A stretch of DNA of 64,000 nucleotides from Moringa oleifera (Eukaryota > Streptophyta > Magnoliopsida > Brassicales > Moringaceae). The notes beneath the pieces were generated by a model that saw only the letters and a list, made by a program, of their open reading frames with translations, did not search any database and had not been told where the DNA came from. The stretch lies in contig JAJFZO010000034.1 in the NCBI GenBank assembly GCA_021397835.1, positions 2,358,501 to 2,422,500 on the forward strand, read 5' to 3'. The position numbers were made by a program, and so were the translations under genes. Of the stretch, positions 22,938-33,441 are shown in pieces (the first letter of the stretch is position 1; each line of letters opens with the position of its first letter).

Positions 22938-23660
22938 ATGAACGAGATAAGGGAAAGGCTGACCCATCTGGAGGATTTCGTGGGTGCTCCTCAAGCAGAT
23001 GATGCTGTAAGTCTTGCTGTTCAAACTGAACAACATACAGAGCAGCTGAGGGTGGCCCAGAACGTGTGGGTGGAAATACGAAGGGACGTGGATGTTCGCT
23101 TCGCATCTGTCATGGAAGATATTGTATCTTTGACAGACACGGTGAGGGAAGGGGAAAGAGATTTGAGAGATGAGCTCACCTTGCTAAAGAGGGCAGTGAT
23201 GAACCTCTTAAAGCACGGAGAAGGTGGCCCATCCAAAATCAAAGTCCCCGACCCAAAGTCCTTCGATGGTAGTCGAAACTCCAAGGAGCTTGAGAACTTT
23301 CTGTGGGATATTGAGCAGTACTTCAAAGCTGCCCGAATCCCAGAGGAAGAGCGAGTGACAATCACCAGCATGTATTTGCAAGGAGATGCAAAACTCTGGT
23401 GGCGCACTCGAATGGAGGGCGACGCTAGCCTGGGGAGGCCAAAGATTGAGACGTGGGAGGTGTTGAAAAAGGAATTGAAGGATCAATTCGTTCCTTGCAA
23501 CACTGCTTGGGTTGCAAGAGAATCTCTTAAAAAGCTCAAGCACTCAGGTTCGGTGCGGGAGTACGTGAAGGAGTTTAGCTCCTTGCTGCTGGACATCAAA
23601 AATATGTCCGAGGAGGATAAGATGTTCAATTTCTTATCTGGGTTACAGCCTTGGGCGTAG
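22938..23660 (+). pseudogene. Chromovirus B gag (plus strand, premature stop)
   Basis: The ATG at 22938 matches that of element A. The gag core is intact through DAKLWWRTRMEGDAS, then a TAG at 23658-23660 interrupts the frame where element A has CAG. The leader and primer-binding site are mostly lost at the head-to-head junction just upstream (about 22898-22910). Confidence 0.88.
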
Positions 23661-23681
23661 GCTGAGTTACGAAGGCAAGCC

Positions 23682-25787
23682 GTGGGAGACTTGCCAAGCG
23701 CAATTGCCGCTGCAGAAAAGCTTGTAGATTACAGGTATGCAGGTGCGTCCAATTCACAAGGTGGGAAGAAGAAAAATGAAGGCGGAAAGAAAAACCAGAA
23801 GGCTTTTGGCCAAAAGGATGGCAAGAAGCCTAATGGTGGCAAGAAAGACAACGGTGGAAATCGGAAGGGTGGCGACAAGTCTCCTTCACAAGACAAAGGG
23901 AAGAATCCTACGGGATGCTTCATTTGTGGTGGACCACACATGGCTAGAGAGTGCCCAAAGCGGGAGAAACTAAACGCTTTGATAGCGCAAGAGGAGGAGG
24001 AGAACTCGAATGGAGGGCCATCACGGGTGAACCCCCTCCAACTATTGAATGCGATCACGACGGGCAGTCAAGTCCAATACAAAGGCTTGATGTACGTGAT
24101 GGTGCAAGTCAATGGGAAAGCAGTGCAAGCTATGGTAGACACGGGTGCTACCAATAACTTTGTGGCACAACGTGTGGCTGGTTCGTTGGGTTTGACCGTT
24201 GTGAAAAATTCCACCAAGCTGAAAGCGGTGAATTCGGAGGCGAAGCTTATCTTAGGCTCGGCGGTATGCAACTTGAAGGTAGACAAATGGTTAGGGCAGT
24301 GCAACTTAACTGTGGTACCCCTCGATGACTTCGACTTGATATTGGGGATCGAGTTTTCGGCCTTGGCCAAAGTGTTGGTGATTCCACACCTTCGAGGGAT
24401 GCTCATAGGCGATGAGGGAAATTCATGCTTCGTTGCTGCCATGGAGAGTAGTCAACAAGCGAAAGACAAAAGAATTGAATTGCAATCTGCCAAGCAATTC
24501 AAGAATGGGATAAAGAGGGGCGATCAAGCATATGTGGCTGCCTTGATCGAGATCAAACCTGATCAGCGGGTCGAAGTACCCAACATGGTGATGGAAGTCT
24601 TGGAAGATTTCTCCGACACCATGCCCCCTGAGTTACCAAAAGAATTGCCACCAAGGAGGGCAATTGACCATGAAATTGAGTTGGAACCAGGAGCTAGACC
24701 ACCGGCTAAAGCTCCTTACAGAATGTCTCCATTAAAGTTGGTTGAGTTGAGGAAGCAACTCGATGAACTGTTGCAAGCAGGCCTTATTCAACCCTCAAAG
24801 GCTCCATATGGTGCACCGGTTCTGTTTCAAAAGAAGCAAGATGGATCCTTGAGGATGTGTGTGGACTATCGAGCACTGAACAAGGTAACAGTGAAGAACA
24901 AGTATCCTGTCCCGAATGTGGCTGACTTGTTTGATCGATTGTCCAAAGCATCCTACTTCACAAAGCTGGACTTGCGATCTGGGTATTGGCAAGTAAGGAT
25001 CAAGGCGGGGGATGAGCCAAAGACAACAGGTGTGACCAGGTACGGGTCTTATGAATTTCTCGTGATGCATTTTGGCTTAACAAATGCTCCTGCCACATTT
25101 TGCAATTTGATGAACGATGTGCTATATGAATTCTTGGATGAATTTGTGGTTGTCTACTTGGATGACATTGTGGTATATAGTGAATCACTAGTTGAGCATG
25201 TGAATCACTTAAGGGCTGTCTTTTCTAAGTTAAGAAAATACAAGCTCTATGTCAAGAAAGAGAAGTGCGAATTTTGCCGTCAAGAAGTGAATTTCTTGGG
25301 GCATTGGGCCAGCAAGGGCCGAATCAGAATGGATGATCGAAAGGTGGAGGCCATTGTAGATTGGCCTACGCCAAGGAAGATCTCTGACTTGCGATCGTTC
25401 CTTGGGTTAGCCAACTACTATCAGAAATTCATCAAAGGGTACTCAAAGAAGGTAAACCCTTTAACGGATCTGCTCAAGAAGGAGCAAGTGTGGTGCTGGA
25501 CGGATGCGTGTCAGGATGCTTTCGAGAAGCTAAAGGCAGCAGTGTCTTCGAAGCCCATTCTGGCCTTGCTAGATTTCGAGAAACCTTTTGAGGTACAAAC
25601 TGATGCTTCGGATAGGGCCATTGGAGGGGTCTTGGTGCAAGAGGGGCGCCCCATTGCTTTCGAGAGTCGGAAGTTAAAGGATGCGGAGCAGAGGTATTCG
25701 GTTCATGAGAAAGAAATGGCTGCAGTGCTGCATTGCTTGGATGTGTGGAGGCACTACTTGCTGGGAAGCATCACAAGCGAGTGTTAA
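23682..25787 (+). pseudogene. Chromovirus B gag end, protease, RT and partial RNase H
   Basis: In one frame it carries the CCHC knuckle, protease with an intact DTGA (about 24139), RT with intact YLDD (about 25156-25167), and RNase H up to the HYLLG motif. There it passes directly into 27 bases of LTR sequence and stops at 25785-25787. RNase H end, integrase, chromodomain and most of the LTR are missing. The deletion joins sequences sharing 'tggg', suggesting microhomology-mediated loss. Confidence 0.88.
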
Positions 25788-25791
25788 CACC

Positions 25792-27158
25792 AACCACGGC
25801 CATGAGTAATGAAGAGGATGAGACTATTGGCATTTGTGCCATGACTTAGGGTAGAATGGGTTAACTAACTTGGGCAATTAGTGGGGTGGTTGAAGTGAAA
25901 CAAAGATTTTGGTTATCGACCACTTGGCTGATTGACCATGCCTTAGAAGGCATGAATGATTAGGACAACAAAAGTGATCGTTGAAAATTGATGGCTTTTC
26001 ATTACAGTTCCTTACAGACTGTGTCAATAATACTATTGTGGAGATATTAAAATTTAAAGAATGATCCCTAGGTAGTATTGATGATGATGATGTGATTTTA
26101 CGAAAAAACTACAAACACAAAAGTACTATCAAATGAGGCATCATTAGACGATTGATATACCATCCGATATTCAAGTTATTATCTGGTTCTAACAGAGTTA
26201 AGTTAAAAAATGAATAGTTTGAAAATACTATACATGTATTTTAACTGTATAGTTAGGTTGAAAAATACATTTGTTATTTTGTTGTGGTTACGACTTGTTT
26301 TCGCTTTGATGGATTAAATATTGACTTATTTTACGAATAATTTTTTATTTTTTTAGTACTTTGACCTATTTGTCGACCTGAATTATGACAAACTTACTTG
26401 ATCATATGACTATCAATCTAACATTTCAACTAATCATTTACTAATCTAATTCATTCAACTTCATTCTTAGACATAATGTTTTTTTACAAAACCATGCTTG
26501 TGATAAGTCAAATTGATTTTGTAAACTTATTACAAGATCCATTCTGAGTATGATTTCATCAATTTTCACAAATAAACAACTCAAATGAATATATTTTTCA
26601 TTCCATGAAAGCACAATGTCGCAACACCAAAAGTATCAATGACTCTCAAAATCACAAGGCTTGTGAAAATAAAGATTTGAATGCTTTTGTTTCAGTTTCC
26701 AAGGTTCCTTCGCCTCTAGGCACATGAATCCCAAATTAATCAACAGTCCAACCATTATGTTACACTTTTAGATTAAATGTGAGGCATCTTTTGTAGTCGA
26801 TCCTTTGACAACCCCAAATATCTATCCTCTTCATAATTGTCCTAGTAAAAATTTCAAAGCCTCCAAGTATTTTTCGAGTCCTTAAACATTATGGTTAATC
26901 TTACCCAAGATTAAATTAAAGGTGATATTGCTCGCAAAAAGGAAAATGTAATATTGCTTGTTAGACTGCGATAGAGATGGTCGAAATCATTTTACTAATG
27001 AAAGCAAGTATACTAGTGGATGGATTTCATGATCCAACCAAACCAGTTAATTCATTTTGATTTTAATTATACCACTTAATCCCATCCAAATTTTTCTTAG
27101 AGAGAAAATTTAAAAATTTTTAAAAAAATTGACTGGTAAGAGCAGGCATATACCATTT
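25792..27158. other. Distal part of unit 2 after the retrotransposon
   Basis: It aligns with 10255-11624 of unit 1. No gene. AT-rich. Confidence 0.55.
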
Positions 27159-27401
27159 GATCCCATGAATTCAACCTTCAAAGCTACCAAAGGCACATCA
27201 ACGATTTGCATTTAAGTTCCAGATCATCGTTATGTTGTTTGAGAGAATGGTTAACGTAAAAGCAAGGGAGCGATGCAGAGAGAGAAGAAAGAAAAAGCAT
27301 GATGGATGAGCCGAACCGAATTATTAAATGAACCGAATTAAAACCTATCTAACCGAAGCCTACCACGGAGCCGTTCTATCAGTTCCGCGCTAATAGTGTT
27401 A

Positions 27402-28250
27402 CAGTATGTTTGATTGATAGGAATACTAATTCTTTTCCTATTTTATTCCGTACGAAATTGTTTTTCCAATGTTTAGTTCATTTTTGTCACAGAATTGTAA
27501 TTCTTTGAGAAATTTCTATTCCTTGAAAACCCGGAATAGCTATTCCAAAGTAAATTCTCGGAATAGCTATTCCATGAAAACAAGAAATTGCTATATCTTT
27601 CTATTCCCAATGTACCGTTGATAAAATTTTTAAATTACTATCATTTATATACATATATATATAATATTTTTATTTTTTATTTTTAAATAATTTATCAAAA
27701 AAGTAAAAAGATATTATTATTAAAATATTAGTTAATATTAATATTAATATTAATATTATATTATTAACATTTAAAATTAAAAAAATTATTAATATATTAT
27801 TTAGTTAATATTATTTTTTATAATAACATCTTTTTTATTTTTTAAATAATTTATCAAAAAAATAAAAAATATTGCTTTTATAAAAATATTAATTAATATT
27901 AATATTAAATTTATAATATTAATATTTAAAAATTAAAATAATTATTAATATATTATTTAGTTAATATTATTTTATAATAATTTATTATTATAAAATATTT
28001 ATTAATTAATATTATTTTAATAAAAATTAATTAAATTATAATTAATTTAACTCAAGGGTATATTAATCTTTTGAACTTACGTAAATTACTTTCTTATCTT
28101 ATTCTTTGATGAACCAAACACATGAAAATGAATTCATACTCTATTCAATTTCAATAAATCAAATATAATAATATTTATTTATTTATTTATTTTATTTCTA
28201 AAAATATTTATTTTATTTATTTTATTTTATTTCACAAAGTAAACATGTCA
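27402..28250. mobile_element. 849-bp AT-rich MITE-like insertion with TTA duplication
   Basis: The insertion is flanked by TTA (27399-27401 and 28251-28253). Unit 2 has the uninterrupted site (gtgttagttcc, near 11831), so gain in unit 3 is direct. Inverted similarity exists between 27405-27424 and 28148-28167 (15 of 20 positions by eye), and the very ends share 'atgttt'. The interior is packed with 'aatatta' motifs and has no coding frame. A 3-bp TWA target duplication fits PIF/Harbinger-type MITEs. Confidence 0.65.
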
Positions 28251-28362
28251 TTAGTTACTCAAACTTTGAAACGTTTTGGGCACCAAAAAGCTATTGAGGG
28301 GTGCGTAACTGTAATATATGAGACCATAAAAACATCTCCATCTCTTTCAGCAACGAAAAGAC

Positions 28363-28770
28363 ATGAGTTTTAGAATACAACACCTCCTTTCTCACCTCGC
28401 AAAGCTCTCTTATCCCTCTCTCTCTCTCTCTCTCTGTGGGGTCCCTTTTTGCTTTCTTTTGTGTTTCTGGCAATTCTTGGACTGTTTCCGCAGGATTCAA
28501 TCATTTGGTGCCAACGGCTTTGTGATTCTCATCCTTCCTTGCTGCAGTATTTGCCCTGTGATCATCTTTGTTCTGCGCACAACGTGCAAGCGCAACGCAT
28601 GTAAATATGGAAGAACAACCAGATCAACCAGTTCAGGCGGATACAGATGCAGGCTTTCCCAAGCCAAGAATCAAAGATATACTATCAAGATTACCAGTCA
28701 AGTCGCTCATTCGATTCTCTTCCGTCTGCAGGGCATGGAAGGACACTATCTCCGATCTTCAGTTTGTTAA
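28363..28770 (+). CDS. Upstream ORF (135 codons) overlapping F-box gene 3 start
   Basis: Same upstream ATG as in copies 2 and 4, passing through a CT run (28416-28435). In this copy the frame is offset by +1 from the main gene and reads past the main ATG at 28607 for about 160 bases before stopping. If used, it would be expected to suppress the F-box frame more strongly than the uORF of copy 2. It is probably regulatory rather than protein-coding. Confidence 0.35.
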   Translation: MSFRIQHLLSHLAKLSYPSLSLSLCGVPFCFLLCFWQFLDCFRRIQSFGANGFVILILPCCSICPVIIFVLRTTCKRNACKYGRTTRSTSSGGYRCRLSQAKNQRYTIKITSQVAHSILFRLQGMEGHYLRSSVC

Positions 28771-29752
28771 CGAACATCTTGAACACTCTCTTCAAAACTA
28801 TAGAAGGCAAAAACTCTGTTTTCTCTCAAGTTGTACTGCATATATTGAAATTGATGAAAGAAAGGAAGATTTTGATGGCTATCATCATCACTTCAATACA
28901 GTAGCTCCGCCGTTTGTTTTACCATTTATGGTTCTGAAGCCAGGAAACCGGGAGGTGATCTTGGGTTCTTGCAATGGGCTAGTTTGCCTTGTGGATGACC
29001 ATAAGATTCACTTTTATAACCCATCCACTGGAGAATACAAGACCATTCCAGGCCCACATGGTATATTACATCGCGCTTCATCTTCATTTTGGGGTTTATA
29101 CCTCCAGAACATTGAAGCCCATGGATTTGGTTATGATTCCAGCACTGATGATTACAAGATCATTTTAGCGCCACGTCCCCACCCAGCGTACGTGTACTCA
29201 TTAAGAAAACATGATTGGGAACAGATTATTGGTTTCCGTTATGGTTATACAGCAAAAGCACGTGGGACATTTTTCCAGGGAGCTCTTCACTGGGTTTTTA
29301 GTCGGCAGCCGTTTGACGCAGAGCGATGCCGCATGATTGTGGTTTTTGATTTGGCTACACAGAAATTCTGGGAGATGCCTGCACCAGAACTAATGCATTC
29401 AGGTTGTCACTTCATTTTATGTGTTATGAGAGAACATATTTGTCTGTTTTACGAGTGCTTCAAGAGACCTGTTTACGACTTCTGGCAGCTGAATGTCTAT
29501 GGTGACTCAACGTCATGGACAAGAAAGAGAATCGCGATTCCTTATATGTGTCTGGAGCCACTGTGTGCAAGGGAAGATTCTGAGATCTTGCTGGTGGAAA
29601 ACAATAGTAGACTGATCTTGTACGATGTTGGAAGCCACACATCCAGGGGAGTACGGGTGAATGGCAGACTATGGTTCTCCCCGTTCAAAGCAATTGCTTA
29701 TCTAGAGACACTGGTTTCACCAAATAAGTACAGAGAAGTGGGTTTCCAATGA
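28607..29752 (+). CDS. F-box/FBA protein 3 (381 aa)
   Basis: Close paralogue of copies 1 and 2; shortest N-terminus, with a single QPDQPVQADTDAG unit before the F-box (residues ~17-60). FBA region from ~118 (GSCNGLVCL, NPSTGEY) with GFGYDSSTDDYKI and the shared FWQLNVYGDSTSW block. One intact exon. The stop and tail (YREVGFQ) match copy 2. Likely an SCF substrate receptor of unknown target. The CATAAAAA motif at 28326-28333 takes the place of the TATA box. Start chosen as the first in-frame ATG, conserved with copies 1, 2 and 4. Confidence 0.9.
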   Translation: MEEQPDQPVQADTDAGFPKPRIKDILSRLPVKSLIRFSSVCRAWKDTISDLQFVNEHLEHSLQNYRRQKLCFLSSCTAYIEIDERKEDFDGYHHHFNTVAPPFVLPFMVLKPGNREVILGSCNGLVCLVDDHKIHFYNPSTGEYKTIPGPHGILHRASSSFWGLYLQNIEAHGFGYDSSTDDYKIILAPRPHPAYVYSLRKHDWEQIIGFRYGYTAKARGTFFQGALHWVFSRQPFDAERCRMIVVFDLATQKFWEMPAPELMHSGCHFILCVMREHICLFYECFKRPVYDFWQLNVYGDSTSWTRKRIAIPYMCLEPLCAREDSEILLVENNSRLILYDVGSHTSRGVRVNGRLWFSPFKAIAYLETLVSPNKYREVGFQ

Positions 29753-31489
29753 AGTTGAGTGGGTGTCCTCATTGTGTTTTGTTTGATTTTTTCTTGATCT
29801 CTCAGTCAAGTGGGTATGAGCTATTGAGTATGGTAAAGTTTGTTTCCATTGAAAAGTGCATGCAAGTCATAGGTTTTCTCTTCAAGAGTACTCGCATTTA
29901 GTTCATATATGAAAATGATTGAATAATGCTTTAGTTTCCAATTAGACTAATGAAATCCCAGAGCGCCTGCTGTACCAAATTTCTAATGTCATCTCAAGAA
30001 GGGGCTTGAAGCCCCTGTGCTTCACTAATAATGACGAATTCTGGGTGGAGATAGGTACTGCATACGATGAACAGCTTCTGCAAGATACAAAAGAAAACAA
30101 GACATCAATAGGTCTTGCTTAATCGGTTCACATATGCTGCAGAGATCTGCAGGGAGACCCTCTCAGCCTCAACAGCTTGATTCACATTTGACATATGAAA
30201 TATAAAAGAAATACAAGCTGATGTAGCTAAAATGAACCAAGCTTAAAGGCCCAATAAAAATTGAGTCTAAAAACGTTTTCCATAACTATTATCCCGAACC
30301 CGAAAACTCAAGCTATAACAAAAATAAAGTCATACAAAAAACAAAAAAAGGCTTAATTTTAATCCGCTATTGAATTTGCATTTGGCTTCTATATTTTAAC
30401 TTTGTTAGTGTATAAAACCACGTAAAGAAAGAATAACAAGTTCTCTTGCCGGTAGGAACCAACAAATTAATGTGTCAGGGGTTCTTTTAATAAGAGGCAA
30501 TTTGATTGTGAACCAGAGTGAGAGAGAAGCCAAACATAAGACAAATAGTGTAAAAATGGCTCAAGATAAACCGCGAAACATCTATGAAAAAGTATGATTT
30601 TTCTAATGAACAGCCTGTCACTACTTCTGACAGCTTTAATGGTATACTGCTCTATAGCAGGCAGAGTTCATTGCCCCAATGCTCGATCACAACGAAGAGC
30701 ATTACTTGGTATTAGATATACATTTCTCCATGAATTAGTAAGGGAATAGAATCGTAGATAGAATTGTTGGCCTAAGTATTGGCGAGGCCAGTTCTTGAAT
30801 CTCACATTGCATATTCCCACATTGTCCAATGGCATGTAAACTGCAGTCTAGGAATTGCCTTTCGTTTTTCCCTTTTCTCTTCCTCTTTGGTATTCTTCTC
30901 CTTGTGTATCTTCTTTCTCTCAATCCATCTTCTTCTGCCTACTTCTCCACCTTTCTTTTCTGTCTCTCTTTCTTATCTCCCGCTTTTCTCCTCCCACTCC
31001 TTTTTTTTTTTTTTTTTAACACTTCTTGAAGGGGGGTTAGCCATCATTGGCCACTGCCCAAATGGGCGGTAGCTATCCCCAAACAAAGGGATTGATATCC
31101 CATCTGCCGAGCAATTTGCTTAGTAGATGGGAAGGAAGATGGCTTTGGCTGCCTTATTTCTCTTTATTTATTTATTTATATATTTTTTCAATTATTTACT
31201 ATTGTTTTCTGTGTCGACGTTACTCTACCAGTGACCAACATCGTGCTAACTCCTTCCACGGGCACATTCGATCTGCCAAAAGCGATTAATGGGGTATAAA
31301 AAAGTCACGAAGTTTCTCTACTTAAACTTATCTTTTCGAAAGCCTAGTAATATAAACTATCTGTTGAACTTCAATTATTAACTAAAATATGTTTTACATT
31401 TTTGTTGTTCATCCTCATGGTGACCAACAATGAATTTTGGTGCGAGGTGATAACTATCGCTAAGTTCACATTAGAAAAGCTGACAACAT
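29753..31489. other. Homologous 3' flank of F-box gene 3
   Basis: Noncoding. It aligns with 7637-9060 and 13373-15119. It includes a T-run (31002-31018) and an imperfect ATTT repeat near 31163-31185. Confidence 0.5.
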
Positions 31490-32420
31490 TGTTTGTTTGA
31501 GGATGTTTTTGATCCTCATAGCACTCCTCTTTTTTCTCGCATACACCTTCCTTCCCGCCAAAGTCTTTCTCTTAAATGCCAATTCGCCTGATATCACTTT
31601 TATGTCCAGTCCGTCAACATTGAGGTTGACATCTTGGATATCTTTATCATCAATCATTTGTACATTTCGTTAGAACTGGGTAAGATTTTCACCTCTTTAC
31701 TCATCTCTTTACGTTCTCCTCTGAGCAGGCCTGGGGCTTTTTCTTGGAGATTTACTAACATACTTCAAAAGGCATCCCCCCTTTGTATTAACTTCTCTAT
31801 CTATTCCTTTAATTGGCGACATCCCTTTATGTAGTGTTTATGATCTCGATGAAATTGGTAGTATTTGTTGCTATGTTTCAACCATCTCATTTATGGATTA
31901 TTTTCCATCTTAAAAAAACATAACGATGTGTCTCCTTGAGGCGGTGAGGGGGTATACTTGCGTTACCATTAAAATGGTAACTTCTTTACCACCTGATTCT
32001 TTATCTCTCTTCTTTTTCATTCCTTCCTTCCTTCCTTATGAGGAGAAACAAGAGTTGCCTTCGTTTCCCTTGTCTTGGCTTTTGCAGCATTCAACGTCTA
32101 TTGTTAAGCGTTAATCTTTCTTTTATTCTCCTCCTCCTCATTGATATACTTTTTTTTACTTTTAACAATAATTGCATCATGTTCTTTAACATACTCCTGA
32201 TACTAAGACTCTCTGCTTGATTGCTGAGATCATCATTGATTGATCCATGACTTTCAGCTTTAAAGCGGTGGCGATGAATCTTTTCATGTAGTCTGTAAGT
32301 GACTCCACTAATAGTTGCCTAATACACAATATGTTAACCGCCTCCTACTTCTTGACCATGCTACTCGTGAAGTACCGCAACAATAATTATATAAGAGAAT
32401 CAAAATAATTAATAGAACCA
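31490..32420 (-). pseudogene. Decayed Ty3/gypsy-type gag fragment in unit 3
   Basis: Minus-strand peptide at 31466-31657 (DIQDVNLNVDGLDIKVISGELAFKRK) corresponds to the region after the gag zinc finger in plant gypsy elements. It is the counterpart of 9060-10100 and 15120-16080. Confidence 0.45.
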
Positions 32421-33179
32421 CTTGGGAGCAAATTATAGTATTGTTTAGCTGCTGTCACCAGGGAGATCGAGAATACTTTGCACTTCATGGTGTTCGACAG
32501 GCCTGGAGGTTTGTCATTGTAATAAATCGTTTGATGTGATCTCATAATTGTCTATTTGGAAGGGCTTGAACTTGGATGGTACTAGGTCGACGAGAATCGA
32601 AGCTATCAATAGACACCCTGAAATGTAACCGTGACCATGAGCACTAAAAAGAAAAAGACTATGGGAATTCATGCCATGACTAGGGACAGGATGGGTTAAT
32701 TGAGTTGGGTAGTTGGTGGGGTGGTTAAAGCGAAAAGGATCTTGGTTATCGACAACTTCGCTGGTTGACTGTATCTTAGGAGACACAATTGGTTAAAACA
32801 ACAAAAGTGATCGATTAAAATTGATGGCTTTTCATTACAGATCCTCACAGCGGCAATGATGTTATCGAAAAATATCAAGTTGTGGGATGTTAACATTTAA
32901 AAAATGATTCATAAGTATATTGATGATAATATGAACTTATGAAAATTGCCAAATAAAGGCATAGTAAGAAAAAAAAGCATCATCAAACGTTCGATGTATC
33001 ATTTGATATTCAAGTTAATATATAGTTTAATTCAGTTTAGCTAAAAAACTAATAGTTTGAAAATATAGTATATGTGGTTTAACTTATATAGTCAAATCAA
33101 AAATTATATTTATTATTTTGTTGTGAGTATAATTTATTTTTACCTTGATAGGTAAAATATAGATTTTTCTTAAGGATAA

Positions 33180-33401
33180 TTATTAAATGAATCGAATTAA
33201 AACCTGTCGGATCGGAGCCTTCCACCAGCCATTCCATCAATTCCGCAAGTAGTATAAAGTTTTGGGCATGAAAGCCATTGAGGGGTCTGCTGTGCATAAG
33301 TGTAGTATATGACACCATAAAAACATCTTCATCTGTTTCAGCATCCAAAAGGCATGAGTTTTAGAAGACAACGCCTCCTTTCTCACCTCGCAAAGCTTTT
33401 C

Positions 33402-33441
<40 letters not shown>

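Larger units (their letters stand above)
16156..25791. mobile_element. Rearranged chromovirus (Ty3/gypsy) complex inserted in unit 2
   Basis: The insert is about 9.6 kb. From left to right it holds: 29 bp of LTR start in plus orientation (16156-16184); a minus-strand LTR lacking its last ~2 bases (16185-17019); a minus-strand internal region (17020-21596); a minus-strand LTR (21597-22433); a minus-strand pol 3' end (22434 to about 22900); a plus-strand gag-pol fragment (about 22906-25764); and ~27 bp of plus-strand LTR (to about 25791) before host sequence resumes. The two ends do not form a simple LTR pair, and the left flank gtaac (16151-16155) has no clean duplicate on the right, so rearrangement followed or accompanied insertion. 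Confidence 0.85.
11625..27158. repeat. Tandem duplication unit 2, split by a 9.6-kb retrotransposon complex
   Basis: The organisation matches unit 1. Removing 16156-25791 leaves about 5.9 kb, the same period as unit 1. The sequences left and right of the insertion continue each other when compared with unit 1 (about 10230-10280) and unit 3 (about 32600-32640). Confidence 0.85.
27159..33179. repeat. Tandem duplication unit 3 with F-box gene 3
   Basis: Same order as units 1 and 2: 'gaaccgaatt'-rich upstream region, F-box gene, homologous 3' flank (29753 onward), decayed gag (31490-32420). Its distal ~1 kb is missing: near 33180 the equivalent of about 26340 joins directly to the equivalent of about 27320, the start region of unit 4. 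Confidence 0.8.

Noticed and set aside
22429..23106. Minus-strand open frame of 225 codons with a chromodomain-like C-terminus
   Set aside because: It is a chance fusion of antisense gag (plus-strand element) with the pol end of the minus-strand copy across the head-to-head junction.
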